From positions 1 through 64,000 of the forward strand of contig NZ_VITN01000006.1 in assembly GCF_007828045.1 (NCBI RefSeq): a stretch of DNA of 64,000 nucleotides, given 5' to 3'. Source of the stretch: Nitrospirillum amazonense. GTDB lineage: Bacteria > Pseudomonadota > Alphaproteobacteria > Azospirillales > Azospirillaceae. The translations under genes and the position numbers were made by a program. Shown piece after piece: positions 36,351 through 45,777 of the stretch. The notes below the pieces were generated by a model that saw only the letters and a program-made list of their open reading frames with translations, was not told the origin of the DNA and made no database searches. Position 1 is the first letter of the stretch. Every line of letters begins with the position of its first letter.

Positions 36351-36487
36351 GGGGAAGGGCCGATCGGTTCGAACGTGCCGGCTTTGGTCCCTGTCTTGGG
36401 GGCGGTGCCGGCTGATTGGGTGATGGCGTAGGCGTATGGCGGAATTGGGGCGGCTTTCCGCCGCCCGATGTCAATGCCGGACGGGGC

Positions 36488-37042
36488 TCACAGGCGGGGC
36501 AGGGTCACGCCGCGCTGGCCCATGTATTTGCCCGACCGGTCGGCGTAGGACGTCTCGCAGATGGTGTCGCCCTTCAGGAACAGGAACTGGCACAGGCCCT
36601 CGTTGGCGTAGACCTTGGCGGGCAGGGGCGTGGTGTTGCTGATCTCCAGCGTCACGTGGCCCTCCCACTCCGGCTCCAGCGGCGTGACGTTCACGATCAG
36701 GCCGCAGCGGGCGTAGGTGCTCTTGCCCAGACAGATCACCAGCACGTCGCGGGGCACGCGGAAATACTCCACCGTGCGGGCCAGCGCGAAGCTGTTGGGC
36801 GGGATGACGCAGACGTCGGTCTTGCGGTCCACGAAGCTGGCGTCGTCGAACCGCTTGGGATCGACGATGGCGCTATCGACGTTGGTGAAAATCTTGAACT
36901 CGTCCGCCACCCGCGCGTCATAGCCATAGGAGGACAGGCCGTAGGAGATGACACCCTCGCGCTTCTGCGCCTCCACGAACGGTTCGATCATGCCCCGGTT
37001 CTGCGCCATGTCGCGGATCCAGGTGTCGGGCATGATGGCCAT
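36488..37042 (-). CDS. dcd: dCTP deaminase
   Basis: 184 residues. [32 protein letters not shown] and the catalytic glutamate region [31 protein letters not shown] match Dcd. The enzyme deaminates dCTP to dUTP for thymidylate synthesis. CAGGAGCGACGCCC lies before the ATG. It leads a dcd-murA pair and is separated from a small gene encoding a 51-residue protein by 169 bp. Confidence 0.96.
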   Translation of the reverse strand: MAIMPDTWIRDMAQNRGMIEPFVEAQKREGVISYGLSSYGYDARVADEFKIFTNVDSAIVDPKRFDDASFVDRKTDVCVIPPNSFALARTVEYFRVPRDVLVICLGKSTYARCGLIVNVTPLEPEWEGHVTLEISNTTPLPAKVYANEGLCQFLFLKGDTICETSYADRSGKYMGQRGVTLPRL

Positions 37043-37211
37043 GGGCGTCGCTCCTGCGGTCGGGGGGGGCTATGGGACGTGCGCAAACGGTGCGCTTCCC
37101 TTTCTTAGACCCTCCCCGTCCGCCGCTCAAGGTGACTCTGTCACCTGCCTGGCGGGGATATGCACCAGGAATGGGCGCGGGTATGTGGCCATACCCACCA
37201 CATGTGGGAAC

Positions 37212-37367
37212 TCACTCGGTTTCGGCCACCGGGGCGTCGGCGGCGTCTTCCCGTTCGCGCGACTGCGCCTTGCGGCGGCGCAGGTTTTCGCGCAGGGCGG
37301 CGGCCAGGCGTTCCTCCCGGGTCATGGTCTTATCGGCGCCGGGTTTCGCGGGCGGCTTGTCGGTCAT
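37212..37367 (-). CDS. Small basic conserved-type protein (51 residues)
   Basis: A short reading frame translates to MTDKPPAKPGADKTMTREER, LAAALRENLRRRKAQSRERE and DAADAPVAETE. It is a single predicted amphipathic helix rich in Arg and Glu with disordered ends. The pattern TREERLAAALRENLRRRKAQ looks like the short uncharacterised alphaproteobacterial proteins found near tRNA and cell-envelope genes. AGGAG lies 12 nt before the ATG. Third-position GC is high throughout. It may bind nucleic acid or a protein partner; function unknown. It is too short for standard length cut-offs. Confidence 0.7.
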   Translation of the reverse strand: MTDKPPAKPGADKTMTREERLAAALRENLRRRKAQSREREDAADAPVAETE

Positions 37368-37590
37368 GGGGCGGTGTTACTCCTAAGGGGCCGGGTTGAT
37401 GGTGGACGCCCTGGCCTTTGCCCTATCGCGGGGTCCCGAAAATAAGCGCAGAATGGCGGCACGCCAAGGGCTTCGACCCCGACGGCCGGTCGGGCGTTGA
37501 ACCCCCCGATCAAAATTCTTTCATTTTCTTCGCTCAAAAGGCTTGCATCCCCTCCGCCCCTGTGGCAATTACCCCGCCCACCGGACGGGC

Positions 37591-37665
<75 letters not shown>

Positions 37666-37924
37666 TCCGAACTTCCTTAAAATCAGATACTTATGTCCGC
37701 ATCGTCCATCGGGGCGAAGGTGCGGCCAATCGTCGTTTCCCATGAACAGTCATGGAACGGCGCCGGTATCCTGGTGGAAAATCCGTGCCCCTGTGAGTCC
37801 CCCCCATGCCGCCGGGCCGATGGTGGGAAAGGTTCACATCGGTGCCATAATCGCTTCCGACACTTCGGACGTTCCTCGGCGGCACCTGCCGCTTTCCCGA
37901 GCCTTCATCAGCCCGGAGACATCC

Positions 37925-39334
37925 ATGCCCGATCTCGCTGCCCTGCGCGCCCTGCCCGCCGACAAGCGTAAGGAGGCCGGCAAGGCCTTGCGCGACGCCG
38001 CCCCCCGTTCCGGCAATGCGACCCTGCCGCCGCTGAAAGGCCGGGGCGATCCTATCGCGCTGCTGGTGGCGACCTCCGCCACGCGCATCCAGTCGCTGCT
38101 GCCCGTGCGCTGGGCCCGCATGGTGGCCAGCCCCTTCACCTTCCTGCGCGGGGCGGCGGCGGTCATGGCCCGCGACCTGGCTCAACTGCCCGTCAGCGGC
38201 ATTCGCGTCCAAGCCTCCGGTGACTGCCATCTGATGAACTTCGGCATCTACGCCAGTCCTGAAGGCCGGCCCGTCTTCGACCTCAACGACTTTGACGAGA
38301 CGCTGTCGGCGCCCTTTGAATGGGATGTAAAGCGGCTTGCCGCTTCGCTGGTCCTGGCGGCGCGGGACGCAGGGCACACGCCTGGTGCTGCCAAGGACAT
38401 GGCGCGCGCCGCCGTCACCGCCTATCGCCTGCGCATGGGGGAACTGGCGGGGCTGGATCCCCTGACGGCATGGTCCAGCCGGGTGGACATCACCGCCATG
38501 GTCCAGGGCATCAACGATGAGGCCACGCGCGCCAAGGAAATGGACCTGTTGGCCAAGGCGGCCGCCACCCCGTCCGCTGGCGACGACTTTCCCCGCCTGG
38601 TCCAGGGCGACGGAAGCCAGGCCCGCATCCGTGACGCCCCACCGCTGATCTATCATTTTGACGAAAAGACGGACCGCCAGGGCCAGGCGGCGCTGCGCGC
38701 CCGCGCCCTGTTCACCCGGTACCGGGACACCCTGCCGGAGGAGCGCCGCTTCCTCATCGACCGTTATCAGCTGGCCGATGTGGCCTTCAAGGTCGTGGGG
38801 GTCGGCTCCGTCGGCACCTTCTGCGCCATCGGCCTGTTTGTCGATCCGGATGGACACCCTTTGTTCCTGCAGGTGAAGGAGGCAACCGCGTCGGTGCTGG
38901 CGCCCTACGCCGGCGCCTCGCCATACGCCAACCAGGGCCAACGGGTGGTGGTGGGCCAGCGGACCCTGCAGACGGTCAGCGACGGGTTCCTGGGATGGGC
39001 GGCGGATGAGGCCGGACGCCATTTCTATATCCGCCAGCTGAAGGACCGGCGGCTGGCGTCGGCCGGCACGCTGATGGAAGACGACCGGCTGGATTTCTAC
39101 GCCACCCTGTGCGGTGCCACGCTGGCGCGCGCCCACGCCCGGTCCGGTGATGCGGCGTTGATCGCGGGCTACCTCGGCAATTCCGGTACTTTCGACAACG
39201 CGGTGGCCGACTTCGCCGCCGGCTATGCCGAGATCAGCGCCGCTGACCATGGCGCGTTGAACCAGGCCGTGGCCGATGGCCGGCTGGAAGTGGCGGATCT
39301 GCCGCGCAAGGCCAAGGGAAAAAAGGCGGGATGA
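37925..39334 (+). CDS. DUF2252 family protein
   Basis: 469 residues from MPDLAALRAL, preceded by CGGAGACATCC. The diagnostic motif GDCHLMNFGIYASPEGRPVFDLNDFDET is present, followed by RLAASLVLAARDAG and LQVKEATASVLAPYA, and TLARAHARSGDA near the end. DUF2252 proteins have a kinase-like (aminoglycoside-phosphotransferase-like) fold with unknown substrate, and the Asp of NDFDE is the likely metal ligand. It lies 259 bp downstream of tRNA-Thr as an independent unit. The longer frame starting near 37742 has no plausible ribosome binding site. Confidence 0.87.
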   Translation: MPDLAALRALPADKRKEAGKALRDAAPRSGNATLPPLKGRGDPIALLVATSATRIQSLLPVRWARMVASPFTFLRGAAAVMARDLAQLPVSGIRVQASGDCHLMNFGIYASPEGRPVFDLNDFDETLSAPFEWDVKRLAASLVLAARDAGHTPGAAKDMARAAVTAYRLRMGELAGLDPLTAWSSRVDITAMVQGINDEATRAKEMDLLAKAAATPSAGDDFPRLVQGDGSQARIRDAPPLIYHFDEKTDRQGQAALRARALFTRYRDTLPEERRFLIDRYQLADVAFKVVGVGSVGTFCAIGLFVDPDGHPLFLQVKEATASVLAPYAGASPYANQGQRVVVGQRTLQTVSDGFLGWAADEAGRHFYIRQLKDRRLASAGTLMEDDRLDFYATLCGATLARAHARSGDAALIAGYLGNSGTFDNAVADFAAGYAEISAADHGALNQAVADGRLEVADLPRKAKGKKAG

Positions 39335-39644
39335 CCGGCGCCCATCGCCTCCAATTCGGCAACCGTCGCGTTTTTGCCCCGATTCGCCTTTTCCGTGCGC
39401 TGGGCGCACCCAGGTGGTGCGACAATTTGTCTGTCCGGACGGTCAGAAAACAGTCACAAAACCTGACCATTTGATCAAGTTCTGGGCGAATTCGCCACTG
39501 CGAAGCGCAAAGGACGTACTGCAACCGACCTTTTCTCCCAACGCCTTGAAACTGCAACACTCCAATGTTAGTGCAGATGCACAAACATTGGTTGGCGGCC
39601 TCTTGGGAAGCAGGGCGCCGGTAGGAAAAGATCGGGGGATTCTC
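39335..39644 (+). promoter_or_regulatory. 310-bp leader upstream of the TonB-dependent receptor
   Basis: No gene is supported. The stretch is less GC-rich than its surroundings and contains TCTGTCCGGACGGTCAGA (39429-39446, partly symmetric) and a TTGAAA hexamer near 39545 followed after 17 bases by a poor minus-10. Outer-membrane receptor genes are often controlled from such long leaders, but no named riboswitch or Fur box is recognisable. Confidence 0.35.
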
Positions 39645-42053
39645 ATGACGACTTTCACGCCGGGCGGCGTCGCCGCCCGCGAACGCTCGCGCCTGCGCCG
39701 CATCCTGCTGGCGGGGGCCGCCCTCAACGTGATGGTGTGCGGGGGCGCCATGGCGCAGGAGGCCTCGTCGGCCGGCGACGTGGAAACCATCCTGATCACC
39801 GGCGGCCGCCCCGTGAGCGCCACCGGCCAGATCACGATGCAGGAGGCGCCGAAGTCCGCGTCTTCCGTCACGCAGAAGTTCATCCAGGACCAGCCCGCGG
39901 CGGCCAACCCCTTCCAGCTGATCAACTTGGCGCCGGGCGTGAACTCCAACGGCCGTGACGCCACCGGCACCGGCCGTGGCGCCATCTCCGTCCGCGGCTT
40001 CCAGTCCAACCAGATCGGCCTGATCCTGGACGGCGTGCCGGTCAACGACAGCGGCACCTTCAACGTCTACCCGCAGGAATACATCGACGCCGAGAACCTG
40101 TCCCAGGTCTACATCATGCAGGGTGCCGGCGACGCCGACACACCCAACGTGGGTGAGACGGGCGGCAACATCGGCATGGTCATCCAGAAGCCGTCCGACG
40201 ATTTCCATGTGACGCTGCAGCAGGCGCTGGGCGACAACAACCTGCGCCGCGAATTCGTGCGCGTGGATACGGGCGACCTCGGCTTCCGCACCAAGGCCTT
40301 CATCTCCTACTCCAATGCCGAGGTGGACGTGTGGCGTGGCGAGGGCACGACCAAGCGCCAGCATGTCGACGCCTCCATCGCGCACGACATTGGTGACAGC
40401 AGCCGCATCGCGCTCAGCGCGTTCTACAACACGGCTGAAACCTATTCGTACCAGGCGCTGACCAAGGCGCAGATCGCCCAGTACGGCTATGACTTCAATT
40501 TCGCCACCGCCTTCGCCCCCACCGCCCCGGCGGCGACCGGCACGGTGCAGAACGACAACAACGGCCCGCTGCTGACCCAGCGCTCCAACTACTACAAGCT
40601 GGCGACCAACCCGTTCGAAAACCTGGTGGTGTCGGTGAAGGGCAACTTCGCCCTGACCGACAGCCTGCGCCTCGATGTCCAGCCCTATCTCTGGTACGGC
40701 TTTGGCGGCGGCGGCACCGCCGGCTATTTCTCCGAGACCAACGCGGCGCAGTTCGGCGTTCCAGGCCAGGCGTTCAAGGGCATCGACCTGAACGGCGACC
40801 ACGACACGCTGGACAACAAGCTGTTCTACAATCTCTTCGCCCAGCAGCAGATGCGCCCGGGCTTCGTCACCCGTGGCAAGTGGACCTATGGCCACAATGA
40901 GCTGGTGGTGGGCTTCCAGTACGAAACGGGCAAGCTGCGCGAATGGAAGCCGCTGCTGTCGGTCGACGCCAACGGCAACCCGGTCAGCCTGTGGCCCGAC
41001 CTCTATAACGAGCATGTGTTCCGCGCCGACGGCAGCGTGGTCCGCACCCAGGACCAGAAGACGACGACGGAAGTGGTGCGCCCCTTCGTGGTCGACACCC
41101 TGAACCTGTTCGATGACAAGCTGGCGCTGAGCGTCGGCCTGCAGCATTCGCAGATCAACCGCAGCGGCATCAACTATCTGCCGCTCAGCCTGCGCACCGC
41201 GAACGCCAACGCCATCGCCCCGACCCATCCGGAACTGGACCAGGGCAAATTCGTGCCCAGCGCCGGTGCGGTCTACCATATCGACGACAGCAACCAGATC
41301 TTCGCGTCGGCGACGCAGACCTTCCGCGCCACCGACAACTCCGCCCTCTACACACCGGGCGTGAACCTCTCCACCATCCAGCCGGAAACCACGGTGGATC
41401 TGGAAGCGGGCTACCGCTACGCCGGGGAATGGTTCATCAGCTCCGTCACCGTGTTCAACACCAACTACTCCAACCGGCAGCAGTCGCTGTTTGACGTCAC
41501 CGCCAACACCACGGTGTCGAAGAACATCGGCGGCGTCATCATCAAGGGCCTGGAGGCCGAGGTCGGCACCAAGCCCATCGACGGCTTCTCCGCCTATCTG
41601 TCGACGGCTTACACCCAGAGCCACCTGAAGAACGATCTGTACGTCGGCCTGGCCAACGGCTCGACGGTGCCGCTGCCCACGGCGGGCAAGCAGCTGACGG
41701 ACACGCCGGAATGGCTGGTATCTTCCCTGCTGCGGTATGAGCGGGACAGCTACTTTGCCCAGATCCAGGGCAAGTACACGGCCCACCGCTTCAGCACCCT
41801 GACCAATGATGAAGAGGTGCCGTCCTTCTACACTTTCGACGTCGCGGCCGGGTACACCCTGCCGGAAGCGCTGACCGGCCGGTTCGCGACCAAGCTGGTG
41901 CTGTCGGTCACCAACCTGTTCGACAAGCGCTACCTGGGCGGCATCAATTTCGGCAACAACGCCCAACCCTACAATGGCGTCGCGGCCAACCTGCCCAGCT
42001 ATCAGCCGGCGCCGCCGCGCTTCATCTCCGCCAAGATGACGGTCACCTACTGA
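39645..42053 (+). CDS. TonB-dependent outer-membrane receptor
   Basis: 802 residues. Signal peptide (ILLAGAALNVMVCGGAMA), a short TonB-box-like VETILITGGRP, then a plug domain (APKSASSVTQKFIQDQPAANP-type, RGAISVRGFQSNQIGLILDGVPVND, VGETGGNIGMVIQKP) and a 22-strand barrel ending in the aromatic-type terminus RFISAKMTVTY. The barrel segments HSQINRSGINYLPL and FDKRYLGGINFGNN are typical of the SusC-unrelated, siderophore/sugar-type proteobacterial receptors. It would take up a ligand with TonB-ExbBD energy. GGGGGATTCTC supports the start. The ligand is unknown; no transporter or FecI-type sigma factor is adjacent. Confidence 0.93.
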   Translation: MTTFTPGGVAARERSRLRRILLAGAALNVMVCGGAMAQEASSAGDVETILITGGRPVSATGQITMQEAPKSASSVTQKFIQDQPAAANPFQLINLAPGVNSNGRDATGTGRGAISVRGFQSNQIGLILDGVPVNDSGTFNVYPQEYIDAENLSQVYIMQGAGDADTPNVGETGGNIGMVIQKPSDDFHVTLQQALGDNNLRREFVRVDTGDLGFRTKAFISYSNAEVDVWRGEGTTKRQHVDASIAHDIGDSSRIALSAFYNTAETYSYQALTKAQIAQYGYDFNFATAFAPTAPAATGTVQNDNNGPLLTQRSNYYKLATNPFENLVVSVKGNFALTDSLRLDVQPYLWYGFGGGGTAGYFSETNAAQFGVPGQAFKGIDLNGDHDTLDNKLFYNLFAQQQMRPGFVTRGKWTYGHNELVVGFQYETGKLREWKPLLSVDANGNPVSLWPDLYNEHVFRADGSVVRTQDQKTTTEVVRPFVVDTLNLFDDKLALSVGLQHSQINRSGINYLPLSLRTANANAIAPTHPELDQGKFVPSAGAVYHIDDSNQIFASATQTFRATDNSALYTPGVNLSTIQPETTVDLEAGYRYAGEWFISSVTVFNTNYSNRQQSLFDVTANTTVSKNIGGVIIKGLEAEVGTKPIDGFSAYLSTAYTQSHLKNDLYVGLANGSTVPLPTAGKQLTDTPEWLVSSLLRYERDSYFAQIQGKYTAHRFSTLTNDEEVPSFYTFDVAAGYTLPEALTGRFATKLVLSVTNLFDKRYLGGINFGNNAQPYNGVAANLPSYQPAPPRFISAKMTVTY

Positions 42054-42076
42054 TCGTGGACGCATAAGTCTGGAAG

Positions 42077-42112
42077 GGGCACCGGTCCGGTGGCGACGCC
42101 GGTGCCCTTTTC
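42077..42112 (+). terminator. Rho-independent terminator after the TonB receptor
   Basis: GGGCACCGG (42077-42085) pairs perfectly with CCGGTGCCC (42099-42107) around a 13-base loop, followed by TTTTCC. It is 24 bp after the receptor stop and just before the convergent WYL regulator ends. Confidence 0.8.
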
Positions 42113-42115
42113 CTT

Positions 42116-43120
42116 TCAGGGCGCGGCATAGCGGCGGTGCAACTCCGCCGCCATTTCCCCCATGTGGGCGCGCAATGCCGGCGGGCTCAGGACCTCTACC
42201 GTCAGGCCCAGGCCCAGCAATTGGCGGGCGGTCCATTCCACCGCCTCCAGGGGGATGTCGGCCTCGGCCCAGCCATCCGCGTCGGGCGGCCGCTGGGTGG
42301 CGGTGATGCGTTCGTTGAAGGCCGGGCCCAAATTGCGCAGGGATTTCAGGCCGGCCGCCGTGGCCTTCACCCGCGCCGTGCCGGTGTATAGGCCGGCCTC
42401 GAAGCTTTGCAGCGATTCCTGCCAATGGGCCGGCAGGTTGAAATCCGCCGGCCGGGCGAAGCGCCGGTCCAGCACGGTATGGGCCAGGATGTTGGAAACG
42501 CGGTAGGTGCGCGGGCCGCCCGTCGGTTTGCGGGCCTTCGCCTGCGCCGTCTCCACGTGGGACTGGGCCACCAGGTACCAGATGCCCCCTTTCAGGACCA
42601 GGCCCAGCGGTTCCACCGTGCGCTCCACGATGCCGGCCCAGCGTTCATAGCGCATGCGGATGACTTGCTCGTTCCACACCGCCCGGGCGATGTCGGGCAG
42701 GATGTCGATCTTGCCCGGCTCCTGGAACCAGCCCACCGGGTCCAGATGGATGCGGGCGTTCAGGCGCGATGCCGTCTGGCGCCCCTGTTCGGGCAGGGCC
42801 GCCAACAGCTTCAGCTGGGCGGCGGCCAGGGTGTCGCCCAGGCCCAGTTCCGCCGCCGGCCCCGGCAGGCCCGCCAGGAACAGGCTCTCCGCCTCCTGCG
42901 CCGTCATGCCGGTCAGACGGGTGCGGTAGCCATCCAGCAGCTGGAATCCGCCGGCGCGGCCCCGATCGCCGTAGACGGGGATGCCGGCGGCGCTCAGATC
43001 GTCGATATCGCGGTAGATGGTGCGGACGGTGACCTCAAGCTCATCGGCCAAGGCCTGGGCGGTCTGGCGGCCCCGGGTCTGAAGCAGCATGAGCAGGGAA
43101 AGAAGACGGCTGGCGCGCAT
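42116..43120 (-). CDS. YafY-type HTH/WYL-domain transcriptional regulator
   Basis: About 334 residues. A DeoR-like helix-turn-helix at the N-terminus (RLLSLLMLLQTRGRQTAQALADELEVTVRTIYRDIDDLSAAGIPVYGDRGRAGGF) is followed by a WYL domain, whose characteristic segment is LGLVLKGGIWYLVAQ. A C-terminal WCX-type extension closes it. WYL regulators sense ligands, often nucleic-acid-derived. It is divergent from a secreted-protein gene across two inverted repeats, which are its likely operators. An earlier TTG start would add three residues. Confidence 0.9.
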   Translation of the reverse strand: MRASRLLSLLMLLQTRGRQTAQALADELEVTVRTIYRDIDDLSAAGIPVYGDRGRAGGFQLLDGYRTRLTGMTAQEAESLFLAGLPGPAAELGLGDTLAAAQLKLLAALPEQGRQTASRLNARIHLDPVGWFQEPGKIDILPDIARAVWNEQVIRMRYERWAGIVERTVEPLGLVLKGGIWYLVAQSHVETAQAKARKPTGGPRTYRVSNILAHTVLDRRFARPADFNLPAHWQESLQSFEAGLYTGTARVKATAAGLKSLRNLGPAFNERITATQRPPDADGWAEADIPLEAVEWTARQLLGLGLTVEVLSPPALRAHMGEMAAELHRRYAAP

Positions 43121-43143
43121 GAATTTCAAACTAGCAGATTATA

Positions 43144-43196
43144 CCTGACAAAGGATGTCAGGTTTTGTCCGGTAAAGTGCCTTCACCGGACAAAAC
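43144..43196. promoter_or_regulatory. Two adjacent inverted repeats in the WYL-regulator promoter
   Basis: CCTGACA-AAGGA-TGTCAGG (43144-43162) and GTTTTGTCCGGT, 11 bases, ACCGGACAAAAC (43162-43196), both perfect in their arms and sharing one base. They lie between divergent genes and are candidate binding sites for the WYL regulator or another dimer. Confidence 0.65.
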
Positions 43197-43228
43197 GCCC
43201 GGTTTTCCCATCGCGGAGGACCGTTTCC

Positions 43229-43870
43229 ATGCACGCCACCAGCACCCTTATCCCCACCCGCCGCGCCGCCCTGCTGGGTGCCGGCCTCATGGCCTTCACC
43301 GCCGCCCCGGCACGGGCGGAGCACCTGTCCACCGTCGATCGGCGCCCGGCCGATCCGGACCAACCCGACCTGCTGACCGGCGGGTCAGGGGTGGGCGACT
43401 TCGATTTTCTGGCCGGCCGCTGGTCGGTGCTGAGCCGGCGGCGGCTGAACCGCTGGGTGGGCGATGACCGCTGGGACGAGGCGCGGGCCAGCGCCCACGG
43501 GCAAATCATGCTGGGCGGTCTGGCCTGCCTGGACGAACTGGAACTGCCGGCCCCGGCGGACCAGTCCAGCGCCGCCGTCACCTTCCGCCTGTACGATCCG
43601 GCGGCCCGGCATTGGGCCCTCCACCGGGTGGACGGGCGCACCGGCACCCTGCAGGCCCCCCTGACCGGGCGTTTCACCGGCGGCCTGTTCGCCGGCCGGC
43701 GGGGTGACTTTCGCGGCTTGGATTTCGATCCGTTGCTGGGCCGGCCGGTTCAGGCGCGGGTGATCTGGTCCCGCATCACCGCCACCTCCGCCCTGTGGGA
43801 GCAGGCGTGGTCGGCCGATGAGGGCCACAGCTGGGAAACCAATTGGATCCTGGTCTTCACCCGCGCTTGA
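43229..43870 (+). CDS. Secreted protein of unknown function (DUF1579-like)
   Basis: 213 residues, with an RRAALLGAGLMAFTAAPARA signal of Tat or Sec type. The mature part has VGDFDFLAGRWSVLSRRRLNRWVGDDRW, ITFRLYDPAARHWALHRVD and WETNWILVFTRA, the pattern of DUF1579-like or lipocalin-type small-molecule-binding proteins (a FLxGxW opening and a C-terminal ...W...F). CGGAGGA is 8 nt before the ATG. It is the gene divergent from the WYL regulator and is probably its target. Confidence 0.7.
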   Translation: MHATSTLIPTRRAALLGAGLMAFTAAPARAEHLSTVDRRPADPDQPDLLTGGSGVGDFDFLAGRWSVLSRRRLNRWVGDDRWDEARASAHGQIMLGGLACLDELELPAPADQSSAAVTFRLYDPAARHWALHRVDGRTGTLQAPLTGRFTGGLFAGRRGDFRGLDFDPLLGRPVQARVIWSRITATSALWEQAWSADEGHSWETNWILVFTRA

Positions 43871-43959
43871 AGGGGGGCGCCCGAAGGGGCTTGACCTCAG
43901 CTTTACTTGAGGTTTTAGCGTGACCGACAGCTCAAACGACAAGAACAAGGAAAGCCACC

Positions 43960-44790
43960 ATGAGACTGCAGACCGCCGTATTGCTGGCCCTGACCCTGTT
44001 GGTCGGCGCTGGCGTCGCCGACCGGGCGCTGGCCTGGCCCCCCGACCTGATGCCGGCTGACGCCCTGCCCCTGAAGGTGGCGCTGCGGGCGGAGGCGCCG
44101 GCGCCGAAGGCCAAGGTTTCGCCGACCATGGTCCCCGCTGCCGCTGCCTGTTGCGCTGTCCTGGAACTGCGTCAGTACACCCTGAAGCCTGGTCAGCGGG
44201 ACGCGTTGATCGACCTGTTCGACCGCTATTTCTTGACCGGGCAAGAGGCGGTGGGCGTGCGCGTGGTAGGCCAGTTCCGCGACTTGGATGATCCCGACCG
44301 CTTCGTCTGGCTGCGGCGTTTCCCTGACATGCCGGCGCGCACCGCCGGCCTGGCGGCCTTCTATGGCGGACCCGTATGGCAGGCGCACCGTGAGGCCGCG
44401 AACGCCACCATGCTGGATTCCGACAACGTCCTGCTGCTGCGGCCGGCGATTGCGGGTTCAGGTTTCGCCAATGCCACGCCGGTGACGCCCCGCCCAGCGC
44501 CCCTGCCGCCCGTGCTGGCGCCGTCCGGCGCACCGGCCCTGTCTGCGGCGGACGGCCCCGTTCTGGCCGCCTTCGTCATCAGTTCTGAACCCAACAATTT
44601 CCCCCGCCTGCCGATGCGGGAGGGGGAGGCGGTGTTCATCACCTTCCAGGCATTCGCCGACGCGGCGGCCTCCGACCGCTCTCGCGGCCATGTGGCGACG
44701 CCCTGGTGGCGCGGGCATGTGCTGAAAGGCGCGCCGGAGGTCCGCCGTTTGGCCCCGACTTCCGGATCCCGGTGGCAAGGCCCCTTCTGA
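43960..44790 (+). CDS. Secreted NIPSNAP-domain protein
   Basis: 276 residues with a signal peptide (AVLLALTLLVGAGVADRALA). The central part matches NIPSNAP: VLELRQYTLKPGQRDALIDLFDRYF, VGQFRDLDDPDRFVWLRRF and the tail GPVWQAHREAANATMLDSDNVLLL. The C-terminal third is longer than in the usual NIPSNAP proteins and contains a second ferredoxin-like half (VLAAFVISSEPNNFPRLP). Function in bacteria is unknown. AAGGAAAGCCACC precedes the start. It probably follows the DUF1579-like gene in one transcript. Confidence 0.8.
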   Translation: MRLQTAVLLALTLLVGAGVADRALAWPPDLMPADALPLKVALRAEAPAPKAKVSPTMVPAAAACCAVLELRQYTLKPGQRDALIDLFDRYFLTGQEAVGVRVVGQFRDLDDPDRFVWLRRFPDMPARTAGLAAFYGGPVWQAHREAANATMLDSDNVLLLRPAIAGSGFANATPVTPRPAPLPPVLAPSGAPALSAADGPVLAAFVISSEPNNFPRLPMREGEAVFITFQAFADAAASDRSRGHVATPWWRGHVLKGAPEVRRLAPTSGSRWQGPF

Positions 44791-44886
44791 CCAATGTCTA
44801 GGGCCCCGGCCCGCCTTTTAGGGGCCTTGGCCTCCGGCGCCCGCACCCGGACAGTGGCGGGACAGAGTCCTTGCCGGGAGGCCAAG

Positions 44887-45237
44887 ATGGAACAGCCCAC
44901 AGTTCAGTCCGCGTCATCCCCCGCGATTTCGCCCCTTACGGCCGAGCCGCGGCGCCGGCGCTGGTTAAGGCCCCTGCTGGTGGGGGCCGGTATCCTGGGC
45001 GCGGGGCTGTTGCTCAGCGCCTGCGCGACCCAGCCGCCGCCCATGGCGGGCCGTGAGTTGCCCGGTTTCCTCTACGGTCTGCTGCACGGGCTCATTGCAC
45101 CCTTCAGCTTCCTGTACAGCCTGATCTCCGATACCCGGGTCTACGCCTATCCTAACCCTGGCCGCTGGTATGATTTCGGCTTTTTGCTGGGGGTCAGCGC
45201 CTGGGGCAGCGGCGGCACCACCGTGGTGCGCCGCTGA
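44887..45237 (+). CDS. Predicted lipoprotein or membrane protein with YGLLHGLIAPFSFLYSLI motif
   Basis: 116 residues. A positively charged N-terminus and a hydrophobic segment end in LLLSACATQP, a lipobox-like sequence (LSAC) that would place a lipid on Cys, although the N-terminal part before the hydrophobic core is long. A second hydrophobic region (LPGFLYGLLHGLIAPFSFLYSLISD) is followed by RVYAYPNPGRWYDFGFLLG. The family is a known small conserved one without function. GGGAGGCCAAG lies before the ATG. Confidence 0.7.
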   Translation: MEQPTVQSASSPAISPLTAEPRRRRWLRPLLVGAGILGAGLLLSACATQPPPMAGRELPGFLYGLLHGLIAPFSFLYSLISDTRVYAYPNPGRWYDFGFLLGVSAWGSGGTTVVRR

Positions 45238-45255
45238 CGCTCTTTCCGGCCAAGC

Positions 45256-45777
45256 TTAGGGCGACACCCTGGTTTCCGTGAAATATCGGGGTGGTAGGGC
45301 GCGGATGGGAATATCTGTCGCAGGCGCCGGGCTGAAGGGCGGCACCAGGGCCAAGCCCCGCTCCAGCGTCCACAACGCCGCCTCACGGCTGTCACCCGCC
45401 TCCTCCGCCAGACCGGCCCGGGCCAGCACATCGGCCTGTTTCAACAAGCTGGCCGCCGCTTCCATGCGCACGCGCAAGGTGGCGGCTGGGCGTAGATCCG
45501 CCTCCCGCACATGGCCGTGGGCCTCAAGCGCCGCTTCCAGCCGGCCCATGCCTTCCAGCACCCGCTCCAGCGATGGCGCCGCCGTATCCATCAGCTCATC
45601 CAGGGCCGCTTGACTGTGCCCCTGGTCCAGCCGCCGGCTGGCCAGACGAACGCTCAACGCGGCATGCGCCACCTGGCGGGCCAGGGGCGGCAGCTGTGTG
45701 GCCAAGGCGGGCGTGGCCGGGGCGCGCGCGGGAAGGGCGGCGACGGGGGTATGGGGGGCGGATGGCACGGACGACAT
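45256..45777 (-). CDS. Alpha-helical hypothetical protein under a TACCCT-type operator
   Basis: 173 residues, Ala-rich and predicted mostly helical (AHAALSVRLASRRLDQGH, LERVLEGMGRLEAALEAHG, RMEAAASLLKQADVLARAGLAEEAGDSREAALWTLERGLALV). No domain is recognised. It starts 196 bp from an AGGGTA-AAAA-TACCCT inverted repeat that resembles the operators of the prophage repressor at 46747-47220, so it may belong to that regulon. The start lacks a strong ribosome binding site. Confidence 0.5.
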   Translation of the reverse strand: MSSVPSAPHTPVAALPARAPATPALATQLPPLARQVAHAALSVRLASRRLDQGHSQAALDELMDTAAPSLERVLEGMGRLEAALEAHGHVREADLRPAATLRVRMEAAASLLKQADVLARAGLAEEAGDSREAALWTLERGLALVPPFSPAPATDIPIRALPPRYFTETRVSP

